Shown here: piece by piece, positions 45,931 to 53,863 of the stretch
Position numbering within the stretch: the first letter of the stretch is position 1
Layout of the letters: the number at the start of each line of letters is the position of its first letter
From: CAVVJA01 sp963801715
GTDB taxonomy: Bacteria > Actinomycetota > Actinomycetes > Mycobacteriales > Jatrophihabitantaceae
Length of the DNA stretch: 64,000 nt
Assembly: GCA_963801715.1 (NCBI GenBank)
Contig: CAWDGB010000011.1
Coordinates: 56,805 to 120,804, forward strand
Reading direction: 5' to 3'
Position numbers and translations under genes: made by a program
The notes under the pieces: model-generated
What the model was told of the DNA's origin: nothing
Database searches by the model: none
What the model saw: the letters and a program-made list of their open reading frames with translations, nothing else

Positions 45931-46135
45931 CTGGTGAGCTGCCTGTCGCGTCCTCACGGGAGGCGTACTGCTGCATCGCCACGACCTTGCCGTGTCTGAC
46001 GCTGATCCTGGTGGCCGCCGCGCCGTAGGGTCCAGGCGTGTCCGGGGAGACGACGATCGTCTGGTCGTCGACGTATTCGATCTGCATCGGAGGGGCCCCG
46101 TGGCCCTCGGTCTGCCGCTCGCGCAACAACCGCAT
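45931..46135 (-). pseudogene. NTF2/SnoaL-like C-terminal remnant
   Basis: Leftward reading MQIEYVDDQTIVVSPDTPGP, ATRISVRHGKVVAMQQYASR resembles the last two strands of SnoaL-like proteins. The natural stop at 45931 requires a one-base change near 45960. No N-terminal half was identified upstream, so this is a probable remnant. It is convergent with the zinc-ribbon gene. Confidence 0.4.
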
Positions 46136-46493
46136 CAGCGGCCGCCGAACGTGCGCCGAGATCCACTGTCTCCGTTACCCCGGCTGGTGCACCACCGTGC
46201 GCGCATACCTGCAACCATTTCGAACGCTGGCCCACCGTCCCACCCGTTCGTCTCCCAAGGTCCGCGAGGTCATCGCCTGGATGCAGCGCCACCCCGACAA
46301 CCGGACTCCAGACGAGCAGGTCCGCCGCACACGCAAGACGGCGCAACCCGCTTCAGGCTCAGCTCCGATCGCAGCCCTAACCATCCGGTCCACGTGGAGC
46401 TGTCCCGGTCGTGCCCGATCGGCACGGCGACACCGATCGTTCCGCGAACCCCCGGTGGACCGTCATCTGAGCCTGAGCAGCATCGACCCGCGG
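46136..46493. other. unassigned region with possible coding debris
   Basis: 358 bases. The top strand reads SSPKVREVIAWMQRHPDNRT near 46250-46310, which looks protein-like and could be part of the broken gene that ends at 46667, but no family is recognised and frames are interrupted. Confidence 0.3.
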
Positions 46494-46667
46494 TACGCGG
46501 GCACGATGCAAGACATCTTTCCGGGAGGTTGTGTGAGTTATCGGTTCGACTTCGAGCGCGGGGCGCACATTGCGCGATGGCGCAGTTGCAATTCGTCGTT
46601 GGCTTTGTCCAGGCAGCAGCTGCGATTGGACGTGCAACGGCAACTCGGTGTACGGCTCGACCCATGA
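46494..46667 (+). pseudogene. C-terminal remnant of a membrane-associated protein (PGGCVSYRF motif)
   Basis: YAGTMQDIFPGGCVSYRFDF and ERGAHIA, then after a one-base change AQLQFVV-like residues and finally RQQLRLDVQRQLGVRLDP with a stop at 46667. The PGGCV-T/S-YRF block is a motif I recall from actinobacterial proteins next to PAP2 phosphatases, but the function is unknown. Its stop overlaps the ATG of the PAP2 gene (ATGA), indicating a former coupled operon. The upstream part is not readable. Confidence 0.4.
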
Positions 46668-47265
46668 CGCACGCCGTGGCGCAGGGCGCTGACCAACTCG
46701 CGGACCCGGACCGTCGGATCGGCATCGGTGTCGCCGGCCTGGCTCTTTCTGGGCTGGCAGTGCGTGAGCGGAGCATCGGTCGACGCGAGGCCGCCGTCTT
46801 CCGAGCGGTGAATGGGCTGCCTGACGAGTTATTCGTGCCCGCCTGGGTGGTCATGCAAGCCGGTACCTTGGCCGCCGGTCCCGTCGCGGGAGCCGTGGCG
46901 TGGGCCTGCGGACGGCCCCGATTGGCCGGTGAGCTAGCCCTGGGCGGTGTGGGCAGCTGGGCGCTGTCCAAGCCATCAAGCGGGTCTATCGCCGGCCCCG
47001 CCCGAGCTCGCTCATCGAGAGCGTACGAACCCGCGGGCGGGAAGCGTCCGGGTTGGGGTACGTCTCCGGACACGCGGGTGTCGGTCGCCCTCGGGGTCGC
47101 CGCGTTCGGCGAGCTCAGCCGAGCTGGCCGAATCGCCATATTGGTAGCGGTTCGACGGTCGGCCTGTGCCGCATCTACGTCGGCGCACACCTGCCGCTCG
47201 ACGTCGTCGGCGGAGCGGCGATGGGCCTGGCCATCGAGGCCTTCGTCACCCGCATACTCCGCTAA
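46664..47265 (+). pseudogene. PAP2-family membrane phosphatase, frameshifted
   Basis: ATG 46664 overlaps the preceding stop. The first frame gives IGIGVAGLALSGLAVRERSI, RAVNGLPDELFVPAWVVMQA and hydrophobic helices. Near 46970 it moves to IKRVYRRPRPSSLIESVRTR (the KxxxxxxRP phosphatase motif 1), then LGYVSGHAGV (motif 2 SGH). Another pair of changes leads to CRIYVGAHLPLDVVGGAAMG (motif 3, R-x5-H-x3-D) and the stop at 47265. All three catalytic motifs remain, so the three frame changes are recent or errors. Such enzymes dephosphorylate undecaprenyl pyrophosphate or lipids at the membrane. Confidence 0.75.
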
Positions 47266-47497
47266 TCAGCCCGTGCGTGCAGCGTGCCTTCCCGATCGGC
47301 TTTGCTGCGCTGTGGGACGTCCGTCTGGATGTGGTCGCGGTGGCCGGCGAGCATGAGTAACAGGCTTGGCGAAACGTAGCCACGACCTTCTGGTACCTGA
47401 TCGACCGGTTTCTCGAAGCCGTCAGCAATGCATACCGGCACGCAACCGCCGAGCTGGTAGGGCGCAGCGGCACCGCCGCGTCGCCCTCCTGAATGCC

Positions 47498-48250
47498 GTG
47501 TTCACTGGCGGCGTTGTCACCGACAACACGCGGTGGGACACCACCCAGCTCCTCGATCTCCCGCATGACGGGACGTTCGCTGTCGTCGTCGCCGAGACCA
47601 GTGATCCCACGGGTAGCGCGGACGCTCTGGATGCCGAGTCGCGCGCATGGCTGCTCGCCCTGCGCAGCACGGGCTCGACCAAGGAGGCCGCTCGCGACCG
47701 GCTTTACGCCCTGTTGCTGCGGATCGCGCGTAGCGAGGTGCACCGCCGCGGCGGCGGCCCGTTCCGGATTACCGGCCCCGAGCTAGACGATCTCGCGCAC
47801 CACGCGGCCGCCGACGCCTTGCTGGCGATCGAGGCCAAGCTCCACCAGTTCCGCGGTGAGAGCCGCTTCACCACCTGGGCGTACAAGTTCGTGATGTTCG
47901 AAGTGTCGACCACGCTGGGTCGCCATTTCTGGCGTCGACCGCACGCGTCGATGGACGCCGAGGAGTGGGACCGGCTACCGGACCGGTTCGGCCTCGATCC
48001 CGCGCGCGAGTCGGAGTGGCGCGACCTGCTGGCCGCCATGCGCCGGGCGGTGGACGAGGTGTTGACGAATCGGCAGCGCCAGATTTTCGTCGCGATCGTC
48101 CTCAACGCTGTGCCCCTGGATGCCCTGGTTGAGGAGCTCGGCACGAGCCGCAACGCGATCTACAAGATGCTGTTCGACGCCCGAGGTAAGCTTCGGGCCG
48201 CGCTGGTCGCTAACGGGTACGCGGACGTTGAAGGATCGAGGCGCACGTGA
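47498..48250 (+). CDS. ECF-type RNA polymerase sigma factor
   Basis: About 250 residues from GTG 47498; an in-frame opening at 47366 adds an Arg-rich stretch and is less likely. Region 2 reads ALLLRIARSEVHRRGGGPFR ... FRGESRFTTWAYKFVMFEVS, and region 4 reads VLTNRQRQIFVAIVLNAVPL and LGTSRNAIYKMLFDARGKLR, a sigma-4 helix-turn-helix. Region 3 is absent, as in ECF sigmas. The stop overlaps the GTG of a zinc-finger anti-sigma gene by four bases, so the pair is coupled. It probably answers an envelope or redox signal. Confidence 0.9.
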   Translation: MFTGGVVTDNTRWDTTQLLDLPHDGTFAVVVAETSDPTGSADALDAESRAWLLALRSTGSTKEAARDRLYALLLRIARSEVHRRGGGPFRITGPELDDLAHHAAADALLAIEAKLHQFRGESRFTTWAYKFVMFEVSTTLGRHFWRRPHASMDAEEWDRLPDRFGLDPARESEWRDLLAAMRRAVDEVLTNRQRQIFVAIVLNAVPLDALVEELGTSRNAIYKMLFDARGKLRAALVANGYADVEGSRRT

Positions 48251-48468
48251 GCGACTGGGCGGAACTGGACCGGTTCCTGCAGGCCGATCCCCGCGACGTG
48301 GGGTGTGATCGAGCGATGGAGCTGCTTCACGTCTACGTCGAGATGGTGACGGCCGACGCAGCTGCTGCGGACCGCTATCCGGGGATCGCTGCCCATCTGA
48401 AGGCCTGTGGTCCGTGCTCCGAAGACTTCGCCGGGCTGCTGGCCGCGGTCGCCGAAGACGCATCCTGA
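48247..48468 (+). CDS. zinc-finger (ZAS-type) anti-sigma factor
   Basis: 73 residues from GTG 48247. CDRAMELLHVYVEMVTADAA, then HLKACGPCSEDFAGLLAAVA: the H-x3-C-x2-C cluster with an upstream Cys/His is the zinc-binding anti-sigma signature. No membrane helix follows, so it is cytoplasmic, like RsrA-type redox-sensing anti-sigmas. Its position overlapping the sigma gene makes the sigma factor its partner. Confidence 0.85.
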   Translation: MSDWAELDRFLQADPRDVGCDRAMELLHVYVEMVTADAAAADRYPGIAAHLKACGPCSEDFAGLLAAVAEDAS

Positions 48469-48631
48469 TCCGCTGAGAGGCAAGACGCCGCTCGAACGGA
48501 TCTGGCTCGAGACTTTCCCGTGGAACCGACGTAAGACCTTGACCCCGTGGAGTGCTAACAGGGGGTAGGCACAGCGCCGGCCTTCTGCCGCCGACGACTC
48601 TGAAACCCCCCACCCGAAGGGACCCACGCCC

Positions 48632-49813
48632 ATGTCCAAACGCAAGCGCGTACGACGTACCGCCCGACAGCTCAGCACGGTCGCTGTCGGCCTCGCCACC
48701 TCGGCGGGACTGGCAGTGACCATCGCCGCCGCCGCCTCCGCCGCGCCAGGCGATGTCTCATCGGTTGTGGGCCACGTTTACGTCGATGACAACACTGCGG
48801 GTGCGAACACCATCGGGGTGTTCGACCGGCATGCCGACGGAACGTTGACGCCCGATCCCGACTCGCCGGTCGCCGCGGGTGGCGCGGGAACCGGCAAGGG
48901 GCTTGCCTCGCAGGGCGCCATCCAGCTCTCCCCCGACGGTGGCTGGCTGATCGCCGTGGACGCCGGCAGCGACCAGCTGTCGGTTCTGCAGGTGAACCGC
49001 GACGGCTCGCTGTCGCCCGGCACGGTGGTGTCCTCCGGCGGAGCCACACCGGTCAGCATCACCATCAACGGCGACCTCGTGTATGTCGCCAACGCGGGCC
49101 CCGCCGACAGCAACTACACCGGATTCCGGTTCCACAACGGTCGGCTGATCCCGATCCCGCACTCGACCGTCCCGCTCGCCAGTGCCGCCCAGCCGGGTGA
49201 CGTGCTGTTCAACAACTCCGCAACCAAGCTAGTAGGCACCGAGATCGGGACCTCGGTTATCGACAGCTTCACCGTGCGCCCCAACGGCCAGCTCAGTGAA
49301 GCATCTGGGTCGCCGTTCGCCGCGCAGGGCCTCGGGCCGTTCGGCAGCGAGTTCCGGCCGACCAACCCCGACCAGCTGTTCGTGTCCAACGCGCACAACG
49401 TCGGGCCGCTCACCGGCACCGTCTCGGCGTTCTCCGACTCCGCGAGCGGAGTCCTCACGTCGATCGGCTCGTCGCCGTTCGCCGACCAGCAGACGGCGCC
49501 GTGCTGGGTGGAGATCACGAACGACGGTGCGTTCCTGTTCACCGTGAACACTGCATCCGGCGAGATCTCGAGCTACTCCATCGCGCCAGACGGCGCGTTG
49601 ACCCTGATCGGGTCAACGCCGGTCGGCGACACCGGGGGCCTCGGTGCGGTCGACGCCCGGCTCAGCCCCGACGGTCGCTACCTCTACGTCGACGAAAGCC
49701 GGATCGGCAGCGTCGGCACCTTCGCTGTGAAAGGCGGGCAGCTCACCGAGCTGACGAACTCACCGACCGCCCTTCCTGCGGGCGCCACGCCCGCTGGCAT
49801 CTCGGTCAACTAG
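48632..49813 (+). CDS. secreted beta-propeller lactonase-family protein
   Basis: 393 residues. Signal peptide: KRKRVRRTARQL, hydrophobic VGLATSAGLAVTIAAAASAA, cleavage near ASAAPG. The mature part has repeated YV/FV blades such as GVFDRHADGTLTPDPDSPVA, VLQVNRDGSLSPGTVVSSGG, SFTVRPNGQLSEASGSPFAA, YSIAPDGALTLIGSTPVGD and SPDGRYLYVDESRIG. These are typical of 6-phosphogluconolactonase-like seven-bladed propellers found outside the cell in actinobacteria. Enzyme activity is not certain. It follows the sigma/anti-sigma pair and ends before a strong hairpin, so it may belong to that regulon. Confidence 0.85.
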   Translation: MSKRKRVRRTARQLSTVAVGLATSAGLAVTIAAAASAAPGDVSSVVGHVYVDDNTAGANTIGVFDRHADGTLTPDPDSPVAAGGAGTGKGLASQGAIQLSPDGGWLIAVDAGSDQLSVLQVNRDGSLSPGTVVSSGGATPVSITINGDLVYVANAGPADSNYTGFRFHNGRLIPIPHSTVPLASAAQPGDVLFNNSATKLVGTEIGTSVIDSFTVRPNGQLSEASGSPFAAQGLGPFGSEFRPTNPDQLFVSNAHNVGPLTGTVSAFSDSASGVLTSIGSSPFADQQTAPCWVEITNDGAFLFTVNTASGEISSYSIAPDGALTLIGSTPVGDTGGLGAVDARLSPDGRYLYVDESRIGSVGTFAVKGGQLTELTNSPTALPAGATPAGISVN

Positions 49814-49875
49814 CAGTTCCCCCGGGGCGATGGTCGGAGCCGAGCAGGCACACTCGGCCACGGACCATCGTCGCC

Positions 49876-49913
49876 GGCGGCGGGTGTCCCACCGGCTGGG
49901 GACACCCGCCGCC
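49876..49913 (+). terminator. hairpin terminator after the lactonase gene
   Basis: Perfect 15-bp stem (GGCGGCGGGTGTCCC with GGGACACCCGCCGCC) and 8-base loop, 63 bp after the lactonase stop. No T-tract, as is common in actinobacteria. Confidence 0.7.
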
Positions 49914-49951
49914 CCTCGGCTTCTCACTCCCACCAACACGCCGGAGACACC

Positions 49952-50251
49952 ATGCTCACCGTTGGCCTACTCGCCCAACTCACCGCTAAAGACGGTCGCG
50001 AAGACGACCTCGAAGATCTACTCCGGAGCGCGCGCGAACTGGCGGCCGCCGAGGAGCAAACCGTCGCGTGGTTCGCCGTCCGGATAGATCGGACACACTT
50101 CGCCACCTTCGACGCCTTCCGCGACGACGCCGGTCCCGACGCGCACCTGGGCGGTCCGATCGCATCTGCACTCATGGACAACGCGGACAGGCTGCTCGCG
50201 GAAGCACCAACGATCAGCAAAGTCGACCTGCTCGCCTACCTCGAGGATTGA
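49952..50251 (+). CDS. antibiotic biosynthesis monooxygenase-domain protein
   Basis: 99 residues from ATG 49952. MLTVGLLAQLTAKDGREDDL opens the ABM ferredoxin-like barrel, EEQTVAWFAVRIDRTHFATF continues it, FDAFRDDAGPDAHLGGPIAS and TISKVDLLAYLED complete it. These small dimers are quinone or anthrone oxygenases, or heme-degrading relatives, and many are of unknown role. No metal or heme ligand is evident. Starts just past the lactonase terminator and has its own transcript. Confidence 0.85.
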   Translation: MLTVGLLAQLTAKDGREDDLEDLLRSARELAAAEEQTVAWFAVRIDRTHFATFDAFRDDAGPDAHLGGPIASALMDNADRLLAEAPTISKVDLLAYLED

Positions 50252-50281
50252 CCGGTCGCCCGGTCGCTGCACCGAATCCCG

Positions 50282-50755
50282 TTACCCGGAAGGCAGCCGG
50301 CGGCGGCGTTCGTGCCAGGCGATGCTGGTGACGACGACGTTAGCGTCACCGAGAAGGCGCGCCGTGAGCCGCGGGGCCGCTCGGCCGGTGAAACAGCATC
50401 CAGGTCGGCGAACAGGTCCAACTGCCCCCCGGCGCTGCTCCCACCAGCCGGCTGCGACATATTCGGGAATCATCACCGTGACGACGTCGCGGGGCCCCCG
50501 GTCCGGCAGCGCCCGGATGTAGCCGATGACGGGACGGCTCAGCTCACGGTAGGGCGAGTCGACGATCACGAGGGGGACGTTGATCTCGGGCCGGTCCCAC
50601 TCGCGGTTGAGCACTGCCGTCGCGTCGTTGTGTGTCGCGCAGTTCGACGCGTGCCTGCCGCAGATGAGAAACGCCGCCCGTGCGGTCGCGTGACCATACA
50701 CGCGACTAGGACGTTTTCCGGCACGATGGAACCGCCATGACGCGCGATGGCACAT
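50282..50755 (-). pseudogene. C-terminal fragment of an APC-family amino-acid permease
   Basis: Leftward reading LNREWDRPEINVPLVIVDSP, then RELSRPVIGYIRALPDRGPR, DVVTVMIPEYVAAGWWE and, after damaged sequence, LTARLLGDANVVVTSIAWH. This matches the cytosolic C-terminal domain of large actinobacterial permeases (SPYRE..RP..YI, DVVTVYIPEYVVGHWWE, LHNQSALRLK..LLF..GV.VTSVPW). The twelve membrane helices that should come first are missing. It is a truncated gene at the edge of the mobile region starting near 51 kb. Confidence 0.7.
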
Positions 50756-51000
50756 CCGAGAGCTTCCATGGGCGGACGGTTTCGGGCGTTACGCACAGGC
50801 AGACGACACGGTGTGGGTACACGGCGTTACCTCGAAAGTCCCAATCGTGATCTTCGACCCTGCCCGGGCCGCATGGGCACCACGCCGCAGCCGAAACAGA
50901 CCGTCGCCAGCCATGACAACCAACAGCTGAGGCCCCGGAAACCAACGGGTCCAACCTGAGTCAGCTCAACCAATGCGGTCTGGAAAACATGGACACGATA

Positions 51001-51036
51001 GGGGTCACTGGGGTTCAATCCCAGTATCGCCCACCA
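51001..51036 (+). other. tRNA 3'-end remnant (attachment-site-like)
   Basis: The sequence GGTCACTGGGGTTCAATCCC followed by AGTATCGCCCACCA closely matches the variable-loop, T-arm and acceptor 3' end of actinobacterial tRNA-Val (usual ending GGTCACTGGTTCGAxTCCAG, then TATCGCCCACCA). The T-loop is altered and no D-arm or anticodon arm precedes it, so it is not a working tRNA. Such 3' fragments are left by integrases that target tRNA genes and mark att sites. Confidence 0.6.
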
Positions 51037-51167
51037 TTACAGGTCCCCGTAATTGCTGGGTTTCCTTCTGGTAGCTAGAGGCGCGCTGCCAGATACGTGC
51101 CAAAGAGCGGCCCGGCCGCGTGCGGACACACAACGACCGGGCCTTGACCGGAAGTGGAGTCCGGCCC

Positions 51168-51551
51168 ATGAACACCCAATCACCCAACACTGCCGCGGGC
51201 GAGCACTTCGCCGACGCTGAACGGATCCTGGCCGCGCTGCCGCTCGTCAAGCGGCGCGCCGAGCCGGACCGCCACATCCAGATCGCGCTCGTCCACGCCA
51301 CCCTCGCGGTCGCCGCGGGCCTGCCTCGCGAATGGCAGAACCGCGAGGAGCCACCCGATCAGCCTAGACAAGAGCGACATGAGAGACGCCCCGCCGGCTG
51401 GGATTTCGGCGGGGCGTTTCTCGTCGACGCTGACGTTTGGTCGGCCCCCCGTGACCGGCTCCGTTGCCGAGAACCGGGCCGCGCCGGACAGTCTTGCCCA
51501 GCCCACAGACGCCGCGCAAGCCCGGGGTCGTTCCGCTCGCAACGAAGCTAG
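51168..51551 (+). CDS. mobile-element-type small protein, 3' end uncertain
   Basis: From ATG 51168: GEHFADAERILAALPLVKRR, then EPDRHIQIALVHATLAVAAG, a helical composition typical of short phage or integrative-element proteins I have seen in actinobacteria. Beyond ~51367 the open frame runs through a hairpin terminator and the shared repeat, which is unlikely to be coding; a one-base change near 51350 would end it at TAG 51365-51367 (~66 residues). The function is unknown. First gene after the tRNA remnant. Confidence 0.5.
   Translation: MNTQSPNTAAGEHFADAERILAALPLVKRRAEPDRHIQIALVHATLAVAAGLPREWQNREEPPDQPRQERHERRPAGWDFGGAFLVDADVWSAPRDRLRCREPGRAGQSCPAHRRRASPGSFRSQRS
51386..51417 (+). terminator. 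hairpin terminator
   Basis: 11-bp stem ACGCCCCGCCG / CGGCGGGGCGT, 10-base loop, followed by TTC. Lies directly before repeat copy A. Confidence 0.75.
51429..51519 (+). repeat. copy A of an inverted repeat shared with 63.2 kb
   Basis: The first 57 bases (51429-51485) equal the reverse complement of 63207-63264 except one missing T in a T run. The next ~34 bases remain about three-quarters identical. Both copies directly follow a GC-rich terminator in their own direction of reading, so the two are equivalent parts of related elements. Confidence 0.85.
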
Positions 51552-51847
51552 ACGTACCCACCGCAAATAGCGGTAGGTGTCGCCATTGGGCTGTCGGGTG
51601 GCGACTCGGGCGGGTGGCGTCTCGGGCCGCTTGGCCGAGGAGGAAGTCGCGCCGAGCCCGCTCTGCGGAAGCGTCTCGCACGCACAGGCGGGGCGCTTCC
51701 GTTCACGTCGGTGACGCCGAACCATCCCCCAGCGCTATATAGGTGAGCCATTCGGGGGCCTGCCCGCGGCGCGGCCATCTCCTCCCGCCCGCCGCGGGCG
51801 GGGCTCAATGGGCGGGGCGCCCTGCGGCGGCGTTTGAGGAACGCATC

Positions 51848-52134
51848 ATGGGGGGCGGGGGCAGGGTGGGGACACGCGAGGAGATGATCCGGCGGCGCGG
51901 GACGCCTGGCGGGACGCCAAGCGGGCCTACGACGACGAAGCCGCCCCGTATGTCGGGGTAGCTTGGCTGCCCACAGTCCCCGCACTTGGCCCGGTGGAAG
52001 GGCTGTCCCGCGAGGGATACGACAAACTGGCGCGGCTGCGTGAGGCCGAGCAGGAAGCGGCTGCGGCGTTCTGCGCGGTTCTCGTCGAGAACTACAAGGG
52101 GGCTGGTGGCTCCCACCGAAGGTCGGCCGGGTGA
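51848..52134 (+). CDS. small mobile-element protein, one frameshift
   Basis: ATG 51848 has GAGGA seven bases upstream. MGGGGRVGTREE then passes a one-base change near 51880 into DDPAARDAWRDAKRAYDDEA, VGVAWLPTVPALGPVEGLSR and REAEQEAAAAFCAVLVENYK, with a stop at 52134. About 95 residues. Charged and helical, with no signal or membrane segment. No family recognised. It lies between copy A of the inverted repeat and the CQLVxGH gene, in the same direction. Confidence 0.55.
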
Positions 52135-52176
52135 GCGCCATCCCCCTAAGCCCTCCCCGGACGGCTTCACGTTGTT

Positions 52177-52401
52177 ATGCCCCGCTGTCATGCTCGGATC
52201 GTGGACCCGAAACACGGGCCGCCGCAGGACTGCGACCGCTGCCCAGAGCTGCACGAGGTAGGCCGGTGCCAGCTCGTCCGCGGCCATGAAGGCCAGCACG
52301 TCATTCGCTACGGATCAGCGACCATCGGATGGCCCGACGGCGAACAGCGCCCGACGCAGTGGCTGCCGTGGGCGCCCACGTTTCCGAGGGACGAGCGCTA
52401 G
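52177..52401 (+). CDS. small Cys/His protein, paralogue of the one at 61.8 kb
   Basis: 74 residues from ATG 52177. Contains CDRCPELHEVGRCQLVRGHE and GQHVIRYG, then WLPWAPTFPRDE. The C-x2-C with C-Q-L-V-x-G-H-x-G-x-H resembles a zinc-binding knuckle often met in phage and plasmid proteins. The protein at 61715-61933 shares CQLVxGHxGxHV and the PWAxxFPRDE ending, so the two are paralogues placed in inverted orientation. Function unknown. Confidence 0.65.
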   Translation: MPRCHARIVDPKHGPPQDCDRCPELHEVGRCQLVRGHEGQHVIRYGSATIGWPDGEQRPTQWLPWAPTFPRDER

Positions 52402-52490
52402 ACGGCCAAGCGGCGACCCGCACGATCCGATCCGCCAGGACGACGAGGAGCCGCCCGAGCAGACGTAGACGAAGCACCGACAGACGAGAA

Positions 52491-52523
52491 GCGCCCCGCC
52501 AAGGGAGGGATTCGGCGGGGCGG
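52491..52523 (+). terminator. hairpin terminator
   Basis: 9-bp stem CGCCCCGCC / GGCGGGGCG with a 13-base loop, about 90 bp after the CQLVxGH gene. Confidence 0.7.
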
Positions 52524-52698
52524 CCTTCACAGCAACGCCGCAAACCATCTTCCCCCGCAGGATGGTCAACGACGTTGCTCTGTCAACTACTACATGAGGA
52601 AACTGTGTCCGGAGACCGTAAACGGTTGCACTACGATCCGAGCGCCAGGGCGCGCGTGCCGGCGAAGGGACAGTGGCCGTCGATCAGAATTGAATGGC

Positions 52699-52731
52699 AA
52701 AGTGCCCCGTCCGCTTTGGGCGGGGCACTTT
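52699..52731 (+). terminator. hairpin terminator
   Basis: 11-bp stem AAAGTGCCCCG / CGGGGCACTTT with an 11-base loop; A- and T-rich stem ends make it bidirectional. Confidence 0.75.
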
Positions 52732-53016
52732 CGGTTCCGGCGGCCTCCCGCGTGGGAGGGGAGCGCAGGGGGCCGACCCGGAAACGTTAGCCGAGATTTA
52801 GCTGCCCTAGATAGACATTCACGTCATCGTCACGCGCGCATCTTGAAACGCTTGGTGTGTTCACCGGAAGTAACCCGGCAAATGGACCGGCCGAGCGGTC
52901 CCGCCCTCGATGACACCACCCGGCCGGGTACCGGGTGCTGTACCCCTGGCGCACCATGCCTAATCGGGATCGCGAACATTGGCATCTTTTTCATGGGTCG
53001 TTCGGCGCAGGTTAAG

Positions 53017-53038
53017 AGCTTGCGATCAGCTTGCGATC
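53017..53038. repeat. perfect 11-bp tandem repeat upstream of a small gene
   Basis: AGCTTGCGATC twice in tandem (53017-53027, 53028-53038), ending 12 bp before ATG 53051. An 11-bp period is about one helical turn, as for direct-repeat operators; the close position suggests control of the gene that follows. Confidence 0.5.
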
Positions 53039-53050
53039 GGTGGGATTCAC

Positions 53051-53308
53051 ATGCGACAGTCGAACATGCGTTCGAGAGTCAGACCGGACGGTTCGGTCGA
53101 GGAAGTCCCGCCCGAACGCTGCCCAGCCGGCCACCCGCTGCTCCCGCACGGCACCCTCGTCGGCTGGTCGCCGTGCGACTGCACGCCCGGCGTGCATGGG
53201 CACCGCACCTACACCTGTCGTTACCCCGTCGACGGTCGCGAGTGCGGACGGGTGCTCAGCTTCCCGCCCTGCCGGGATCCGAGCGCCGGGCCGATGTCAT
53301 GGGACTAG
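53051..53308 (+). CDS. small Cys-rich zinc-ribbon-like protein
   Basis: 85 residues from ATG 53051. ERCPAGHPLLPHGTLVGWSP, CDCTPGVHGHRTYTCRYP, then ECGRVLSFPPC: several cysteine and histidine pairs (C-x2-GH, C-D-C, HGH-x-T-x2-C, C..C) that should bind zinc. Small proteins with the W-x-P-C-D-C and GHR-T-x-x-C pattern are common in actinobacterial phages and integrated elements. Preceded by the 11-bp tandem repeat. Last gene of the 51-53 kb module. Confidence 0.6.
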   Translation: MRQSNMRSRVRPDGSVEEVPPERCPAGHPLLPHGTLVGWSPCDCTPGVHGHRTYTCRYPVDGRECGRVLSFPPCRDPSAGPMSWD

Positions 53309-53863
53309 GTCAACCCGAAGCGGGCGACGCTGGGTGTGAAGACCCTGCCGGCGGGTGAAGACCCTCAGGCAACTTGGTGTCCTCGTCGACAATTGAGCCG
53401 TCGAGTTGGGATTGCATGAGGTTGCGGGACTCGTGCCTTGATCTTGATCGGCAGCTGTGTCAGAACGATTCATATCCCGGATCGATCGCGGCGGTCTTGC
53501 ACGTCGTGGCAGCTCCGAACGAGACTGCTTCCGCGCACCTCGCAGTTGGCTCCGCGCTGCAAGCGGCGCCGCGACAAACCTGGCGCCGCACGATCAGGGT
53601 GATCGCCGAATTGGCGTTTCGCGTGTCCTGCGATCCGGATGTCTCAGCCGCGCTGATATGTGCGGTTCCGGGTTGTCGGATGCGCGTATGACAATGCGTC
53701 GGAAGGGTGTCGGAGAGTGACAGCGACCTCGACGGTCCAGGCCGCCTTTCTCGAGTGTCACGGCGCAGGGTCGTGGTGCTCGAGGCGGGCGCTGGGCGCC
53801 GCCGTTTGGTGCCAGCCACTTGTGACCGCGCAGCTGCAGGTCCCGGTATCTGCAGTAGGTGAT
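53309..53863. other. intergenic region
   Basis: 555 bases between the small zinc-ribbon gene and the end of the sigma factor gene. Open frames are short and unrecognised. No RNA or hairpin was identified. Confidence 0.4.

Larger units (their letters stand above)
52402..53016. other. terminator-rich region with possible short peptides
   Basis: About 615 bases holding two hairpins (52491-52523, 52699-52731). Between them a short open reading (DRKRLHYDPSARARVPAKGQ near 52615-52680) could be a small peptide gene; no support beyond openness. The stretch 52800-53010 has lower GC and no gene. Confidence 0.4.

Noticed and set aside
46270..47190. Leftward 306-codon frame opposite the PAP2 gene
   Set aside because: The opposite strand carries PAP2 catalytic motifs; this frame has low-complexity Arg/Ala/Pro content.
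51001..51036. Functional tRNA gene
   Set aside because: Only the T-arm and acceptor 3' end are present and the T-loop is abnormal; no 5' half.
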